A stretch of DNA of 39,415 bases from a virus. Below are positions 29,499 through 37,770 of this stretch, one piece after another. The notes below the pieces were generated by a model. The model was not told where the DNA came from and ran no database searches. It saw nothing but the letters and a program-made list of their open reading frames with translations. The position numbers and the translations under genes were made by a program. The first letter of the stretch is position 1; each line of letters starts with the position of its first letter. Location: the IMG/VR virus record IMGVR_UViG_3300037502_003122, positions 1 through 39,415 of that record, one strand, 5' to 3'.

Positions 29499-30767
29499 TT
29501 ACCGCGCGGCCAGCGTGACGAAGGCCGACTGGGTGTTCGACCCCTTGAGCGGGGTGATCGGCTGGTTCAGCATGGGCGCCCCGTCGCAGCGGAACACCGT
29601 GCGGAACGTCTCCTCGCCGTTCACGAACCGGACGTGGATGCTGCGCTGCATCGCGCCGTTCGACGCCTTGGTGCCCAGCGCGTAGAACGACAGGTCGGCC
29701 AGCACGATGTCGCCCACGGTGCCGAGGGTCGACGCGAACTCCACCGCGATGACCGGGCGGTTGTACAGGGTGCCGTACTTCGCGCCCGACAGCCCGCCCG
29801 GGGGCAGGAAGGCCGGCCAGTTGCCGATGGTCATGAGCGGCAGCTGGGGCTCGGCGTCCTGGTTCACCAGCCACACCGCGTTGGCGCGGGCGGCGGGCAG
29901 GAGGCGCGACCACATCTTGGTGACGTTGGCCGCCACGATGGTCCCGGCAGTCTGACCCGCCTCGGCCGCCTGCGTGACCAGCGCGCCGCTGTTCATGAGC
30001 CCGAGGGGCTGGCCCACGCCGGACCCCTCCCAGATCGACTGCTCGGCGACGAACTGGAGCTCGGCGGCGAACGCCTGCTCCAGGATGCGCGAGGTCGCGG
30101 GCGCGTCCTCCATCTGCTCCTCGGTCACGTAGCCCAGGGCCACGATCTTCTTGGAGAGGTCCAGCGTCATCCGGCGGAACTTCGGCCGGGTGGAGGTGAC
30201 GCTGTCGTTCTCGCCGGCCCAGAAGCCGCGGACCCCGCCCCAGCGGTTGCCGTTGGTGCGCGCGGTCTCGTCGACCATGGGCACGTGGTACTGGTTCCCG
30301 GAAACCGGGATCTCGTTGACGCGAGAGAGCAGCTCGCCGCCCTCGAACGCCACGCGGAAGATCTCGGTGGCGAACTGCGGGGCGATGAGGAACCCGCCGT
30401 CCGCCCCGACCTGCTCGCCGAGCCCGGAGGGGGCGCCGCGCTGCACGCCCATGAGGCGCGGGTCGAGGTCGCCCGAGGCGGCGCGCTTGATGGCGCGCAG
30501 CTGGTCGGCCAGCGAGGTGAACGAGCGGTCCTCCTCGCGGTTGTGGACGTCCCGCACCGCGGGCGCCGCCGTCACCACCGGCTGGGCCGCCGCCTTCTCG
30601 CGCAGGGTCTTGATGACCTCGGTGCGCGCCTGCTCCACCGTCACGTTGTTGCTGATCCAGTCCGCCAGGCGCTCGGTCACCCCGCCCTCGCGCGCGAGAA
30701 CGGCCAGCTCCTGCGGCCGGGTGTCCGGGGCAGGGGCCGCGCCCCGCTCCGAAGCGTTGTCCACCAT
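29499..30767 (-). CDS. predicted internally initiated capsid protein, 422 aa
   Basis: In-frame ATG 30767 (residue 213 of the fusion, MVDNASERGAA) is preceded by AAGGAG with a 6-nt spacer, among the best ribosome-binding sites in the head operon, exactly at the protease/capsid boundary. Use of this start would give many capsid subunits per protease-capsid fusion, comparable to the nested C/Nu3 arrangement of lambda. This is a prediction from sequence; the protein is contained in the fusion entry. Confidence 0.6.
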   Translation of the reverse strand: MVDNASERGAAPAPDTRPQELAVLAREGGVTERLADWISNNVTVEQARTEVIKTLREKAAAQPVVTAAPAVRDVHNREEDRSFTSLADQLRAIKRAASGDLDPRLMGVQRGAPSGLGEQVGADGGFLIAPQFATEIFRVAFEGGELLSRVNEIPVSGNQYHVPMVDETARTNGNRWGGVRGFWAGENDSVTSTRPKFRRMTLDLSKKIVALGYVTEEQMEDAPATSRILEQAFAAELQFVAEQSIWEGSGVGQPLGLMNSGALVTQAAEAGQTAGTIVAANVTKMWSRLLPAARANAVWLVNQDAEPQLPLMTIGNWPAFLPPGGLSGAKYGTLYNRPVIAVEFASTLGTVGDIVLADLSFYALGTKASNGAMQRSIHVRFVNGEETFRTVFRCDGAPMLNQPITPLKGSNTQSAFVTLAAR

Positions 30768-31403
30768 GGTACGCTCCTTCGTTCGGGCCTCGTCGGCCAC
30801 TGCCGGGATGTCGCTGGGGGTCGGCGCGCGTCCCGGCGCACCACGTCCGACCCCGACGTCGTAGTCCGCCGGCACGGTCACCGTGCTGGCCTCGTAGATC
30901 GACCACCCGCGGTACCGGCGCACTAGCTGCCCGCCCGCGGTCTTCTCCTGCGTGTAGGTGGTCCCCGGCCAGTAGCCGATCGACACCTTCTTCCGGACCC
31001 CGCTGCGCATGTCGGCGAACAGCCACGCGGCGTCGGGGTGGTTGCCCTGCGTCAGCGTCCCGCGCAGCCGCTTGTCCGCGTCCCGCGTGACCCCTTCCAG
31101 CAGCCCGATCTGGTCGCCCAGCCGGTGGTCGCGCAGGAAGGGGAGGCCGTCGTCGGCGTAGCTCAGGTCGGGCCCGCCTTCGTCGTGGTCCAGCACCTCC
31201 AGGTACTCCTCGTCGGTGCGCCAGTCGTAGCGCAGCACCGGCGCCTCGCTGGAGATGGCCACGCGCAGCGCGGGCTCGCCGCCGGCGGCGGGCGCCTCGC
31301 GCTCGATGGTCACCTCGCGGTACAGCGTGCCGCCCGGGTTGGCCCGGGTGGCGGGCGCAAACGGGTCCGCCGCGTCGGTCGTCGTCACGGTCTCAGTCGT
31401 CAT
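29499..31403 (-). CDS. fused prohead protease and HK97-fold major capsid protein, 634 aa
   Basis: Residues 1-190 are an HK97-type (U35) protease: His93 (RDHRLGDQIG), Ser141 (KKVSIGYWPG) and Glu171 (EASTVTVPAD). Residues about 213-320 are a helical scaffold-like delta domain, and 320-634 form the capsid fold (DGGFLIAPQF, RMTLDLSKKIVALGYVTEEQM). The protease would cut off the delta region during maturation. ATG 31403 overlaps the portal stop. A second, well-placed start lies at 30767, so free capsid protein may also be made directly. Confidence 0.92.
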   Translation of the reverse strand: MTTETVTTTDAADPFAPATRANPGGTLYREVTIEREAPAAGGEPALRVAISSEAPVLRYDWRTDEEYLEVLDHDEGGPDLSYADDGLPFLRDHRLGDQIGLLEGVTRDADKRLRGTLTQGNHPDAAWLFADMRSGVRKKVSIGYWPGTTYTQEKTAGGQLVRRYRGWSIYEASTVTVPADYDVGVGRGAPGRAPTPSDIPAVADEARTKERTMVDNASERGAAPAPDTRPQELAVLAREGGVTERLADWISNNVTVEQARTEVIKTLREKAAAQPVVTAAPAVRDVHNREEDRSFTSLADQLRAIKRAASGDLDPRLMGVQRGAPSGLGEQVGADGGFLIAPQFATEIFRVAFEGGELLSRVNEIPVSGNQYHVPMVDETARTNGNRWGGVRGFWAGENDSVTSTRPKFRRMTLDLSKKIVALGYVTEEQMEDAPATSRILEQAFAAELQFVAEQSIWEGSGVGQPLGLMNSGALVTQAAEAGQTAGTIVAANVTKMWSRLLPAARANAVWLVNQDAEPQLPLMTIGNWPAFLPPGGLSGAKYGTLYNRPVIAVEFASTLGTVGDIVLADLSFYALGTKASNGAMQRSIHVRFVNGEETFRTVFRCDGAPMLNQPITPLKGSNTQSAFVTLAAR

Positions 31404-32932
31404 GCGCTCCTCGCGCGTAGGGGGAGCACGGTCCGCGCGGGCGTCTCCCCGTCAATGGCGGCCGGCGGCGCATCGTCCGCCACGCTGGGGTCCACCGCGC
31501 TCTCGCCCAGCGTCACCCCCTTGGCGGCGGCGTACTGCACCTCTTCCGCCAGCTGGTCGATGACCTCGAAGTAGTCCAGCCCCTTCTCGGCGCACAGCTG
31601 CTGCCGGGACGTGAGCCCCTGCTGCACGGCCATGGTGGCCGCCGTGATGTCCTTCACGGGGTCGATCCACGGCCAGCCCTTGCACATCCAGGTGGCGTAG
31701 GACGCCAGCGTGGCGGAGTCGATGGAGACCGTGCCGATGGCCCCCGTGACGGTGGCCATGCGCAGCCAGTCGGCGAACACCACGTCGCACAGCTGCTCGA
31801 CCAGCAGGTCCTGCTGGTGCAGCTTGTTCTGCTCGATCTCGCGCACGCGGTCGGTGCGCATCGAGGAGAAGTTGACGTCGGCCAGGTCGCCGGTCAGGCT
31901 GGCGTAGCTCCGCCCGAAGGCCCGCGCGATGCCGCGCTTGACCACCTTCATGAAGCCGCCGAAGTTGGCGGTCGGGTGCTTGGGCTCCCACGCCTGGAAC
32001 TCGTAGCCGCCGGGGAGGACGCGCGCCGCGCCGGGCTCCGCCTCCATCACCAGCGGGATCGGCTTCCCCTCCTCGTCGACGGGGATGTCGAACGCCCCGC
32101 CGTCCTTGTTGACGAAGAAGCCGCCCTGCGCCGCGGCCAGCAGCGACTGGTACAGCTCCGCCTCGGTGTACCGGGCGCCCAGCTTCCAGTTGACCAGCGA
32201 CGGCGCGAACCAGGGCACCCCGCGGACCTGCCCGGGGCGCAGCGCCTTGAAGACGTGCAGCACCTGGTCGGCCGGCACGCGGCGCCGCTGGCGCCCCTCC
32301 GCCTTGGTGGGGTGACCGCTCCAGAGGTGGTACGCCACCGGACGGCCGTCGGCGTCCACCTCGACGCCCATGATGATCCGGCGGCCGCCGTCCAGGGTGA
32401 GGTTGTACGTCTCGTCCAGCTGGTCGGGGTCGATGACCTGCAGCTGGAACCCGAAGCGGGTGTCCGGCGCACGGCGGCGCAGGGCGAGGAACTCGCCGTC
32501 GCACACGATGCTCCGGATGGCCAGCCGCTGCAGGGCGGCAAAGCTCAGGCGCCCCGTCACGGTGCAGTGGTCGCGGCGCGCCCACGTGCGCCACGCCGTC
32601 TCGATCCGGTCGTTCAGGGCGTCCAGCGGGGTCCCGCGCGGGCTCTTGGCCCGGAACTGCAGCCGCGCCCCGGTGGCCCCCACAATGTCGCTCTCGAAAT
32701 CCAGCATGAGGCCCGCGGCCTCGCCGTTGTCCTGGACCAGCTCGCGCGACCGGGCGCGCAGGCTGGCCAGCGACAGCCGGATCTCATCGTTGGCGTCGGC
32801 CAGCTCGGCGAACCAGCGCGACACCAGGCGGCTGTGGTCCCCGCCGGCATAGCGGGCCGCCGCCTTGGGGAATGCCGGCGTGCGCCCGGTGAGCGCGGTC
32901 CGCAGGTAGCGGATGCGGTTGCTCAGCTTCAC
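31400..32932 (-). CDS. portal protein, lambda family, 510 aa
   Basis: Shows the lambda-type portal pattern: an N-terminal region with RLVSRWFAELADANDEI, the central FQLQVIDPDQLDETYN, the block TKAEGRQRRRVPADQVLHVFKALRPGQVRG, and a C-terminal part with FGRSYASLTGDLADVNFSSMRTDRV. The portal dodecamer forms the DNA entry channel at one capsid vertex. Length is usual. ATG 32932 overlaps the stop of the preceding gene (ATGA). Confidence 0.93.
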   Translation of the reverse strand: MKLSNRIRYLRTALTGRTPAFPKAAARYAGGDHSRLVSRWFAELADANDEIRLSLASLRARSRELVQDNGEAAGLMLDFESDIVGATGARLQFRAKSPRGTPLDALNDRIETAWRTWARRDHCTVTGRLSFAALQRLAIRSIVCDGEFLALRRRAPDTRFGFQLQVIDPDQLDETYNLTLDGGRRIIMGVEVDADGRPVAYHLWSGHPTKAEGRQRRRVPADQVLHVFKALRPGQVRGVPWFAPSLVNWKLGARYTEAELYQSLLAAAQGGFFVNKDGGAFDIPVDEEGKPIPLVMEAEPGAARVLPGGYEFQAWEPKHPTANFGGFMKVVKRGIARAFGRSYASLTGDLADVNFSSMRTDRVREIEQNKLHQQDLLVEQLCDVVFADWLRMATVTGAIGTVSIDSATLASYATWMCKGWPWIDPVKDITAATMAVQQGLTSRQQLCAEKGLDYFEVIDQLAEEVQYAAAKGVTLGESAVDPSVADDAPPAAIDGETPARTVLPLRARSA

Positions 32933-33468
32933 CGGATCCCCACCACGTCAAAGCGCACCGGCCGCCCGAAGCCCTGCCCGCGCTCCATGGCGAGCTGGGT
33001 CTGCCAGTAGGCCTCCTCGCGCCGGACGTCGTCCAAGCTGTGCAGCTGCACCTGGCGCCCGGCGATCATGTAGAGCCGCATCTCGCCCCGCAGGATGTTC
33101 TCCCGGGCGGTGCGGCAGATGGCCAGCATCTGCTCGGCGCGCGACTGCAGCTCCCCGGGCGCCGCCGTGGCGGCATTGGGGGTCACGGTGAGCGTCCGGC
33201 TCTCGACCGTCCGCGCCTCGGCGGCCTTGGCCACCCGCACGGCGACGGTGTACAGCCCGGCCGGCAGCGGCGCCGTGGCGGTGGCGGAGGCGGTGAAGTC
33301 GAACGCCGCCCCGGCGGCCACGCCCGAGACGTCCAGCGCGGACGCCCCCCGCAGGTACAGCGTCGCCGTCCAGCCGTCCGCCGGCGCGTAGTCGGCGTAC
33401 GTCAGCCGCAGCGACAGGCTGTCACCGGCGGCCAGCGTGGCGGGGAGCTGCGTGAAGGGATCGGGCAC
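32929..33468 (-). CDS. protein in the gpW position with N-terminal Ig-like domain, 179 aa
   Basis: Lies between large terminase and portal, where lambda carries W. The N-terminal about 100 residues are strand-rich (SLSLRLTYADYAPADGWTAT, AFDFTASATATAPLPAGLY), like an Ig-type domain. The C-terminal about 75 residues are helical with GRQVQLHSLDDVRREEAYWQ, the sort of sequence seen in short gpW-position proteins. GTG 33468 follows the 21-bp repeat by 52 nt. The fusion of an extra domain is unusual for this position. Confidence 0.72.
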   Translation of the reverse strand: MPDPFTQLPATLAAGDSLSLRLTYADYAPADGWTATLYLRGASALDVSGVAAGAAFDFTASATATAPLPAGLYTVAVRVAKAAEARTVESRTLTVTPNAATAAPGELQSRAEQMLAICRTARENILRGEMRLYMIAGRQVQLHSLDDVRREEAYWQTQLAMERGQGFGRPVRFDVVGIR

Positions 33469-33520
33469 GGGTGCACATTGCGCCCGTCCGGCGCCAGTCT
33501 ACAGCGGCACGCGCCTTTGC

Positions 33521-33541
33521 CGCTGTCCTACGGGAGGAAAA
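33521..33541 (-). promoter_or_regulatory. 21-bp intergenic repeat copy 2, upstream of the head operon
   Basis: Identical to 17139-17159. It lies 52 nt upstream of GTG 33468 and follows the stop and hairpin of the 101-aa gene. The same orientation and almost the same distance to the start codon as in copy 1 support a promoter or regulator site for two late transcripts. Confidence 0.55.
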
Positions 33542-33557
33542 GCGCCCGCCGCGGGGC
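33538..33557 (-). terminator. putative intrinsic terminator after the terminase block
   Basis: Directly after the TAA of the 101-aa gene the minus strand reads GCCC-CGCGGC-GGGC, then GC and TTTT. A short GC-rich stem is followed at once by a T run; the T run is the start of the 21-bp repeat. It would end transcription of the packaging genes. Confidence 0.5.
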
Positions 33558-33863
33558 TTACGCCGCCCTGGCTTCGGTCACGCGGCGTGAATACGGCAGG
33601 CGGAGCGCACGCGGGTTGCGCTTGGGGTGCTGGTCGAGGTAGCCCTTGGCGAGCAGTTGCCGGATGCTCTTGGCCGCCGACTCGTCGCGGCACCGCATCT
33701 CGTGCGCCAGCGCCAGCACCTTGAGCTCGCGGTATTCATGCGTGTCGAGGTAGCGGCTTAAGTGCCACATGGTCAGGCGCGCCAGCGCAGGGAGGCTGGT
33801 GTCGTCCAGCGCCTGCCGCACCACCCACGGCAGGTCGCGCGGGGCGTGCTCCGGCGCGGTCAC
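33558..33863 (-). CDS. winged-helix-like protein downstream of large terminase, 101 aa
   Basis: Residues about 20-90 resemble a winged helix: LPALARLTMWHLSRYL, ELKVLALAHEMRCRDESAAKSIRQLLAKGYLDQ, then a basic wing (HPKRNPRALRLPY). The GTG at 33863 overlaps the terminase stop (GTGA). A DNA-binding role, perhaps in packaging or late transcription control, is inferred. Confidence 0.75.
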   Translation of the reverse strand: MTAPEHAPRDLPWVVRQALDDTSLPALARLTMWHLSRYLDTHEYRELKVLALAHEMRCRDESAAKSIRQLLAKGYLDQHPKRNPRALRLPYSRRVTEARAA

Positions 33864-35821
33864 TTCCACCCCCGACCCCGGGTCGGGAGCCACATCCCCT
33901 CCTTCTTGGCGGCGGTCGGCTTGGGGCTGGGGACCGCCGCCGCGGGTGCGGCCGCGCGGGCGCGCTCGGCGGCGCCCTGGGCGTTGACCTGCGCCACCGC
34001 CTGCGCCAGCAGGTCGCGCGGCACGGGGCCCAGCAGCAGGGCGGCATAGGCGTAGGTCTCCGCGTCGGCCACCTCGTTGCGCACCCCCTTCCTGGCCACG
34101 TAACGATAGCGGCGGGTCTTTTCGTCCCGTTTCCGCTCCATGCTGGTCAGCTGTTCGACGTAGTCGGCCGGCACCCCGTCGGGCGGATGCTCCCCGGCGT
34201 ATTCGTTGAGGTGCAGGTAGCCGGGACCGGGGGCGGTCATCCCGAGGCGGCGATACAGGCGTTCCATGATGGCGTGCACCCCCAAGAGGTAGAGGCGGCC
34301 CGGCTTGACCTTGGTCGGCTTGGTGGGCGTCATGGGCGCCGTCGGCGACCCGTGCCCCTTCACGGCAAACACCCCGGCGCCCAGGCGCGGGGCGGCATAC
34401 TCGTACACCGACTTGGCCACGGCGCCGTCGCCCGCGTCGATGCACAGGGCCCGGATGGACAGCGTGGCCCCCGACTCGTGGCGCCACTGCTTGCGGGTCC
34501 GCCACTCCTCCAGCTGGGTCCAGAACGACGGCTGGAAGGCGTCGCCCCGGAGCACCACGCGGGCGATGAGCCACGACTCCTCCCCAACGCCCCAGCCGCG
34601 GACCACGATTTCGGCGCGGTCATGCTGGACGTCCACCCCGGCGGTGAGGACGCCGACCTGCTGCGGCACCTGCCAGCTGCCGTCGGCGCAGTAGGGGACC
34701 GCCCGCGCCACCAGCGCCGATTTCACCGTCTCGGCGCTCTGGTCCCGATAGAGGAGCCCCAGCGCCGTGTTGAAAAAGGCGCGCAGCATCTCGGCCCGGA
34801 TCGCCTGGTCGGCTTGCCCGTTGGCCGTCACGAACTCCTGCGCCAGCTCCTCCCAGCTCCCGAACGCCGCCACCAGCCCGGTGAGGTGGAACGTCCGCTT
34901 GTGCGGCACGCGCGGCTCCGCCGTGGCCCGCCACCGGCCAGCCCGCAGCATCCCGCCCCGCTCGCGCGCCGGGATCCCCTCGGCGCACCCGGCGCACCGC
35001 AGCACCACGGAGGGCGGCAGCACCCGGCCTGCGTCGTCCACCTCCCAGCGGAGCTGCTCGAAGTCGGGGACCTGCCAGTGCCCGCATCGAGGGCAGGGGA
35101 TTTCGAACACCTCCTGCGTCCCCTCCAGGTAGGAGGGCCAGATAAGCGACTCCTCCAGGCTGGTGGGGGAGCTCACCTCCACAATCTTCCGCCGCCGCCC
35201 GAAGCTCCGGGTCCGCGCGCGGGCGATCGCCTTGACGTCCCCTTCCGTGCCGGCCGACCGCGGGTGCCGGTCCCGCTCATCGAGCAGGACCACCCGCTTG
35301 GGGCGCATCGCCAGCCCGGAGGGGGCGTTGGCGCCGACGATGTCCAGCTGGCCGCCGGGGTACTGCTTGGAGAGGATGGTGTTGTTGCTGTCCCGGGACC
35401 GGGCCGGGGCCACCAGCGGGCGCAGCGCGGGGGCGTCGCGCAGCATGGGGGCCACGCGGTCCTTGGAGAAGCTCTCCCCCGTCTCGGTGGTGGGCTGCAC
35501 CACGAGGATGGACGACGGCTCCTGGTGGACGAAGTAGCCGATGGCGTTCAGCAGCGCCTCCGACTTCCCGGCCTGCGAGGGGCTGACCAGCACCACCTCC
35601 TGCGTCTCCCGGTCCGAGATGCAGTCCATGATGGTGGCCAGGTACGGCACGACGTCGTTCTGCCAGGGGCCGTGCTGCGCGGTGGCCTCCGGGGAGAGCA
35701 CCCGGTACCGCTCCGCCCACCGGGACATGGTGAGGCGGGGGATGGGCCGGCAGTGCCGCCGGAACCGCTCCCGGGTGACGCGGTTCAGGGCGGCCAGTCC
35801 GAGGGGGTGCGTGGTGGTCAC
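33860..35821 (-). CDS. terL: terminase large subunit, GpA family, 653 aa
   Basis: The ATPase domain shows the P-loop-like SPSQAGKSE (80-88) and a Walker-B-type LLDERDRHPRS. The nuclease domain begins near GVLTAGVDVQHDRAE, with later acidic residues in CIDAGDGAVAKSVYEY. The C-terminal part (residues about 560-653) is Arg/Ala-rich and would bind the portal. It packages and cuts concatemeric DNA with the small subunit. GTG 35821 overlaps the preceding stop. Confidence 0.95.
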   Translation of the reverse strand: MTTTHPLGLAALNRVTRERFRRHCRPIPRLTMSRWAERYRVLSPEATAQHGPWQNDVVPYLATIMDCISDRETQEVVLVSPSQAGKSEALLNAIGYFVHQEPSSILVVQPTTETGESFSKDRVAPMLRDAPALRPLVAPARSRDSNNTILSKQYPGGQLDIVGANAPSGLAMRPKRVVLLDERDRHPRSAGTEGDVKAIARARTRSFGRRRKIVEVSSPTSLEESLIWPSYLEGTQEVFEIPCPRCGHWQVPDFEQLRWEVDDAGRVLPPSVVLRCAGCAEGIPARERGGMLRAGRWRATAEPRVPHKRTFHLTGLVAAFGSWEELAQEFVTANGQADQAIRAEMLRAFFNTALGLLYRDQSAETVKSALVARAVPYCADGSWQVPQQVGVLTAGVDVQHDRAEIVVRGWGVGEESWLIARVVLRGDAFQPSFWTQLEEWRTRKQWRHESGATLSIRALCIDAGDGAVAKSVYEYAAPRLGAGVFAVKGHGSPTAPMTPTKPTKVKPGRLYLLGVHAIMERLYRRLGMTAPGPGYLHLNEYAGEHPPDGVPADYVEQLTSMERKRDEKTRRYRYVARKGVRNEVADAETYAYAALLLGPVPRDLLAQAVAQVNAQGAAERARAAAPAAAVPSPKPTAAKKEGMWLPTRGRGWK

Positions 35822-36531
35822 GCGGCCGTGCTCTCCTTGGCGGCGCGCCGGGCGTCCACCGACCACCGGTGCACGACGTCGAAAGGGAGGTCCATGACGG
35901 CGGCCACGCGGTAGACGCTCATCCCGGCGGCCAGCAGCGTGAGGGCGCGCAGCTGGGGGCTGGGCAAGACGACGGTCCGCGGGGTGCGGTCCCGGGGCTT
36001 GGCCGCCGCGGCGGTTGGTGGCGCGGGTTCGGGCGCGGGTTCAGGCGTTTGGGCAGGCACTGGCGCGGGCGTGCTGGCGGCAGCCATGGCGGCCCACTCC
36101 TCGCGGGTCATCGGCTCCGGCAGCGCCCCGGCCTCCGCCTCCTCCAGCGTCAGCCGGCGGCGGCGGGCCCCGGTGCCCGTGTCCACCCGCTGCCCGGACA
36201 CCAGTGGCGCGACGGTCGCTGGCGGAGGTTCCGGCTCCGCGGGGGGCGGCAGCTCGGCGGGCTCGCGTGCGGTCTCTGGAGGTTCCCGAAATGCGCTTCG
36301 GGAACCCCCGTCGGCGCAGTGGTCTAGGAGGACCAGCTGCACGCGCACCAGCTGGAGCATGGCCAGCAGCGTGGTGATGGACACGTGGTCGCGCTTGCCG
36401 TTCTCCATCTCGTTCCAGAGGCGGGAACTGGTCCCTGCCAGCTCCGCCGCCTGCGCCTGCGTCAGCCCCCGCGCGCGCCTGGCGTGGCGCAGGACCTCGC
36501 CGATCTCCTCCGCGGTTCGGCAGCCGATCAT
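35818..36531 (-). CDS. XRE/HipB-like HTH protein with second HTH, 237 aa
   Basis: Residues about 5-70 are a clear XRE-type HTH: IGEVLRHARRARGLTQAQAAELAGTSSRLWNEMENGK. They are followed by a long Pro/Ala/Glu-rich linker (about 75-185) and a C-terminal helix-turn-helix-like region (RALTLLAAGMSVYRVAAVMDL). ATG 36531 overlaps the preceding stop (ATGA). No HipA-like kinase is nearby. A regulator or terminase-linked DNA-binding adaptor are the two options. Confidence 0.8.
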   Translation of the reverse strand: MIGCRTAEEIGEVLRHARRARGLTQAQAAELAGTSSRLWNEMENGKRDHVSITTLLAMLQLVRVQLVLLDHCADGGSRSAFREPPETAREPAELPPPAEPEPPPATVAPLVSGQRVDTGTGARRRRLTLEEAEAGALPEPMTREEWAAMAAASTPAPVPAQTPEPAPEPAPPTAAAAKPRDRTPRTVVLPSPQLRALTLLAAGMSVYRVAAVMDLPFDVVHRWSVDARRAAKESTAA

Positions 36532-36884
36532 AGGCCGAGCTGCTCCCGGAGGTACTTGGCCACGCCCACCAGCGCCGCCCGTTCACCGGTCTGCAGCGTG
36601 GCGTCCGGGTCGGCTTGGCCATGGCGCCACTCAGCGTCCACCGCGGCCATCACCGTGCCGTGGTCCGGGTTCTCCAGCGCGGAGAGCAGCTGCTCCAGCT
36701 TGACCATCCGGGGGGCAAGGTCGCCAACGGCGAACTGGCCGGCGGTGTTCAGGGCGGCTTCGAGAGTGGTGGCTTTGTCCTCGAGCGCCACGATGCGGGC
36801 GGCCATCGCCTCGTGGTCGGGGTAGTCCCAGCCGTCGGCGGTGTAGCGGGCCAGCACCCTATCCCGCTTTTCCACGTCACTCAC
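36528..36884 (-). CDS. coiled-coil hypothetical protein, 118 aa, paralogue of 37767-38021
   Basis: The N-terminus (MSDVEKRDRVLARYTADGW) matches the start of the 84-aa protein at 37767-38021 (SDTTERDAVLARFGANGWGY). The rest is helical with a heptad pattern (MAARIVALEDKATTLEAAL, MVKLEQLLSALEN). GTG 36884 has AGGAGG at ideal spacing. Function is unknown. Confidence 0.75.
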   Translation of the reverse strand: MSDVEKRDRVLARYTADGWDYPDHEAMAARIVALEDKATTLEAALNTAGQFAVGDLAPRMVKLEQLLSALENPDHGTVMAAVDAEWRHGQADPDATLQTGERAALVGVAKYLREQLGL

Positions 36885-37026
36885 GTCCCACCTCCTCGTC
36901 GCGCTCGGTGGCGCCCAAGTCGTTCCGCAGCTCCCCGATCACCCACAGGGTGCCCACGGCCCACAGCAGGGCCAGCACGGCCACGATGGTGGCGGCTCGG
37001 CCACAGGTGTCGCCTTTCGCGATCAT
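36877..37026 (-). CDS. small single-span membrane protein, 49 aa
   Basis: Reads MIAKGDTCGRAATIVAVLALL, then AVGTLWVIGELRNDLGATE and ends DEEVGRE. One transmembrane helix (about residues 11-31) is followed by a short acidic tail. It overlaps the next GTG start by 8 nt. The same 3' end and ribosome-binding sequence recur before the 84-aa gene. Function is unknown. Confidence 0.6.
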   Translation of the reverse strand: MIAKGDTCGRAATIVAVLALLWAVGTLWVIGELRNDLGATERDEEVGRE

Positions 37027-37089
37027 GCGCCCTCCTGCTGGTCATTCTTCTTGTGGGAGCTCACGCTGGCCTCCAACTAGCCCAGCGGC

Positions 37090-37770
37090 TCATCGCGCAC
37101 CACCCTGCGCCCGCGTCCACGCCTGCACCGCTGCCCGCTGCCCGACGGTCATGGTGAATGCGTCGTCCGGGCTCCACAACGCGTAGATGTAAGTCCGCTC
37201 AACTCCGGCGCGCTCCAGCACCCGCAGCGTGTCCCGCAGCTCCCGCTCCGTCCCGTCACGCTGCCCGGTCTCGGTGCACCACAGGGCACGACCGGTCCCC
37301 TGCACCGCCTCCAGCCGCCGCTCTGCCGCCAGCGTCAGCGGCTGGCCGTAGCTGTGGAATGCCAGAGCTTGCCCGGCAGGCATCCGGGCGGCGTAGCGGC
37401 GGATGTCGGCGGCGGGCGTGTCATTGCGGATGCCGGGGGAACAGATGCCGGGCGTGCTGGGTGTAGTGTCCAGGTCGCTGGGCTCGTTGCCGTACTGCCA
37501 CTCGGCCATAGGCCACACCGAGGCATCGGCGTCCCAGTGCGCGCTGTCGCGGTAGCTCACGACCAACGGACTCAGTCCGGCGTCTGCGGCGACCTGCACC
37601 CATTCGCCGCCGTCCGCGTCAGGGTACAGCGACAAGCGAACGTGCCGCACGCCCATATCGCGGAGCGCAGCCAGATCCTCGGGTAGCAGGCGATGGCACA
37701 CCACGCCCACGGTCATGCGGGGACGGCGGCGTGCCAGCCGGTCCCACAGGTCACGCAGCCAGCGGCTCAT
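37090..37770 (-). CDS. glycoside-hydrolase-like TIM-barrel protein, 226 aa
   Basis: Shows features of clan-A glycoside hydrolases: strand-like MTVGVVCHRLL, VRHVRLSLYPD and LSPLVVSYRD; YGNEPS with Glu96 as putative acid/base; AFHSYGQPL; and LWCTETGQRDG with Glu167 as putative nucleophile, then YIYALWSPDD. This spacing and order fit a short (beta/alpha)8 barrel. No signal peptide, so it would act in the cytoplasm until lysis or be part of a particle. ATG 37770 overlaps the preceding stop. Its location between terminase genes is unexpected. Confidence 0.78.
   Translation of the reverse strand: MSRWLRDLWDRLARRRPRMTVGVVCHRLLPEDLAALRDMGVRHVRLSLYPDADGGEWVQVAADAGLSPLVVSYRDSAHWDADASVWPMAEWQYGNEPSDLDTTPSTPGICSPGIRNDTPAADIRRYAARMPAGQALAFHSYGQPLTLAAERRLEAVQGTGRALWCTETGQRDGTERELRDTLRVLERAGVERTYIYALWSPDDAFTMTVGQRAAVQAWTRAQGGAR

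Noticed and set aside
29007-30926. A 639-codon plus-strand open frame
   Set aside because: Antisense to the capsid and decoration genes and rich in Arg/Gly/His/Val with no recognisable domain; a composition shadow.
28759-31026. A 755-codon minus-strand open frame
   Set aside because: Only its last 70 codons (from ATG 28971) look like a gene. The rest is an out-of-frame reading of the capsid and decoration genes.
35818-36531. HipAB-type toxin-antitoxin pair
   Set aside because: Only the HTH (HipB-like) part is present. No HipA-like kinase is encoded next to it; the neighbours are a coiled-coil protein and large terminase.
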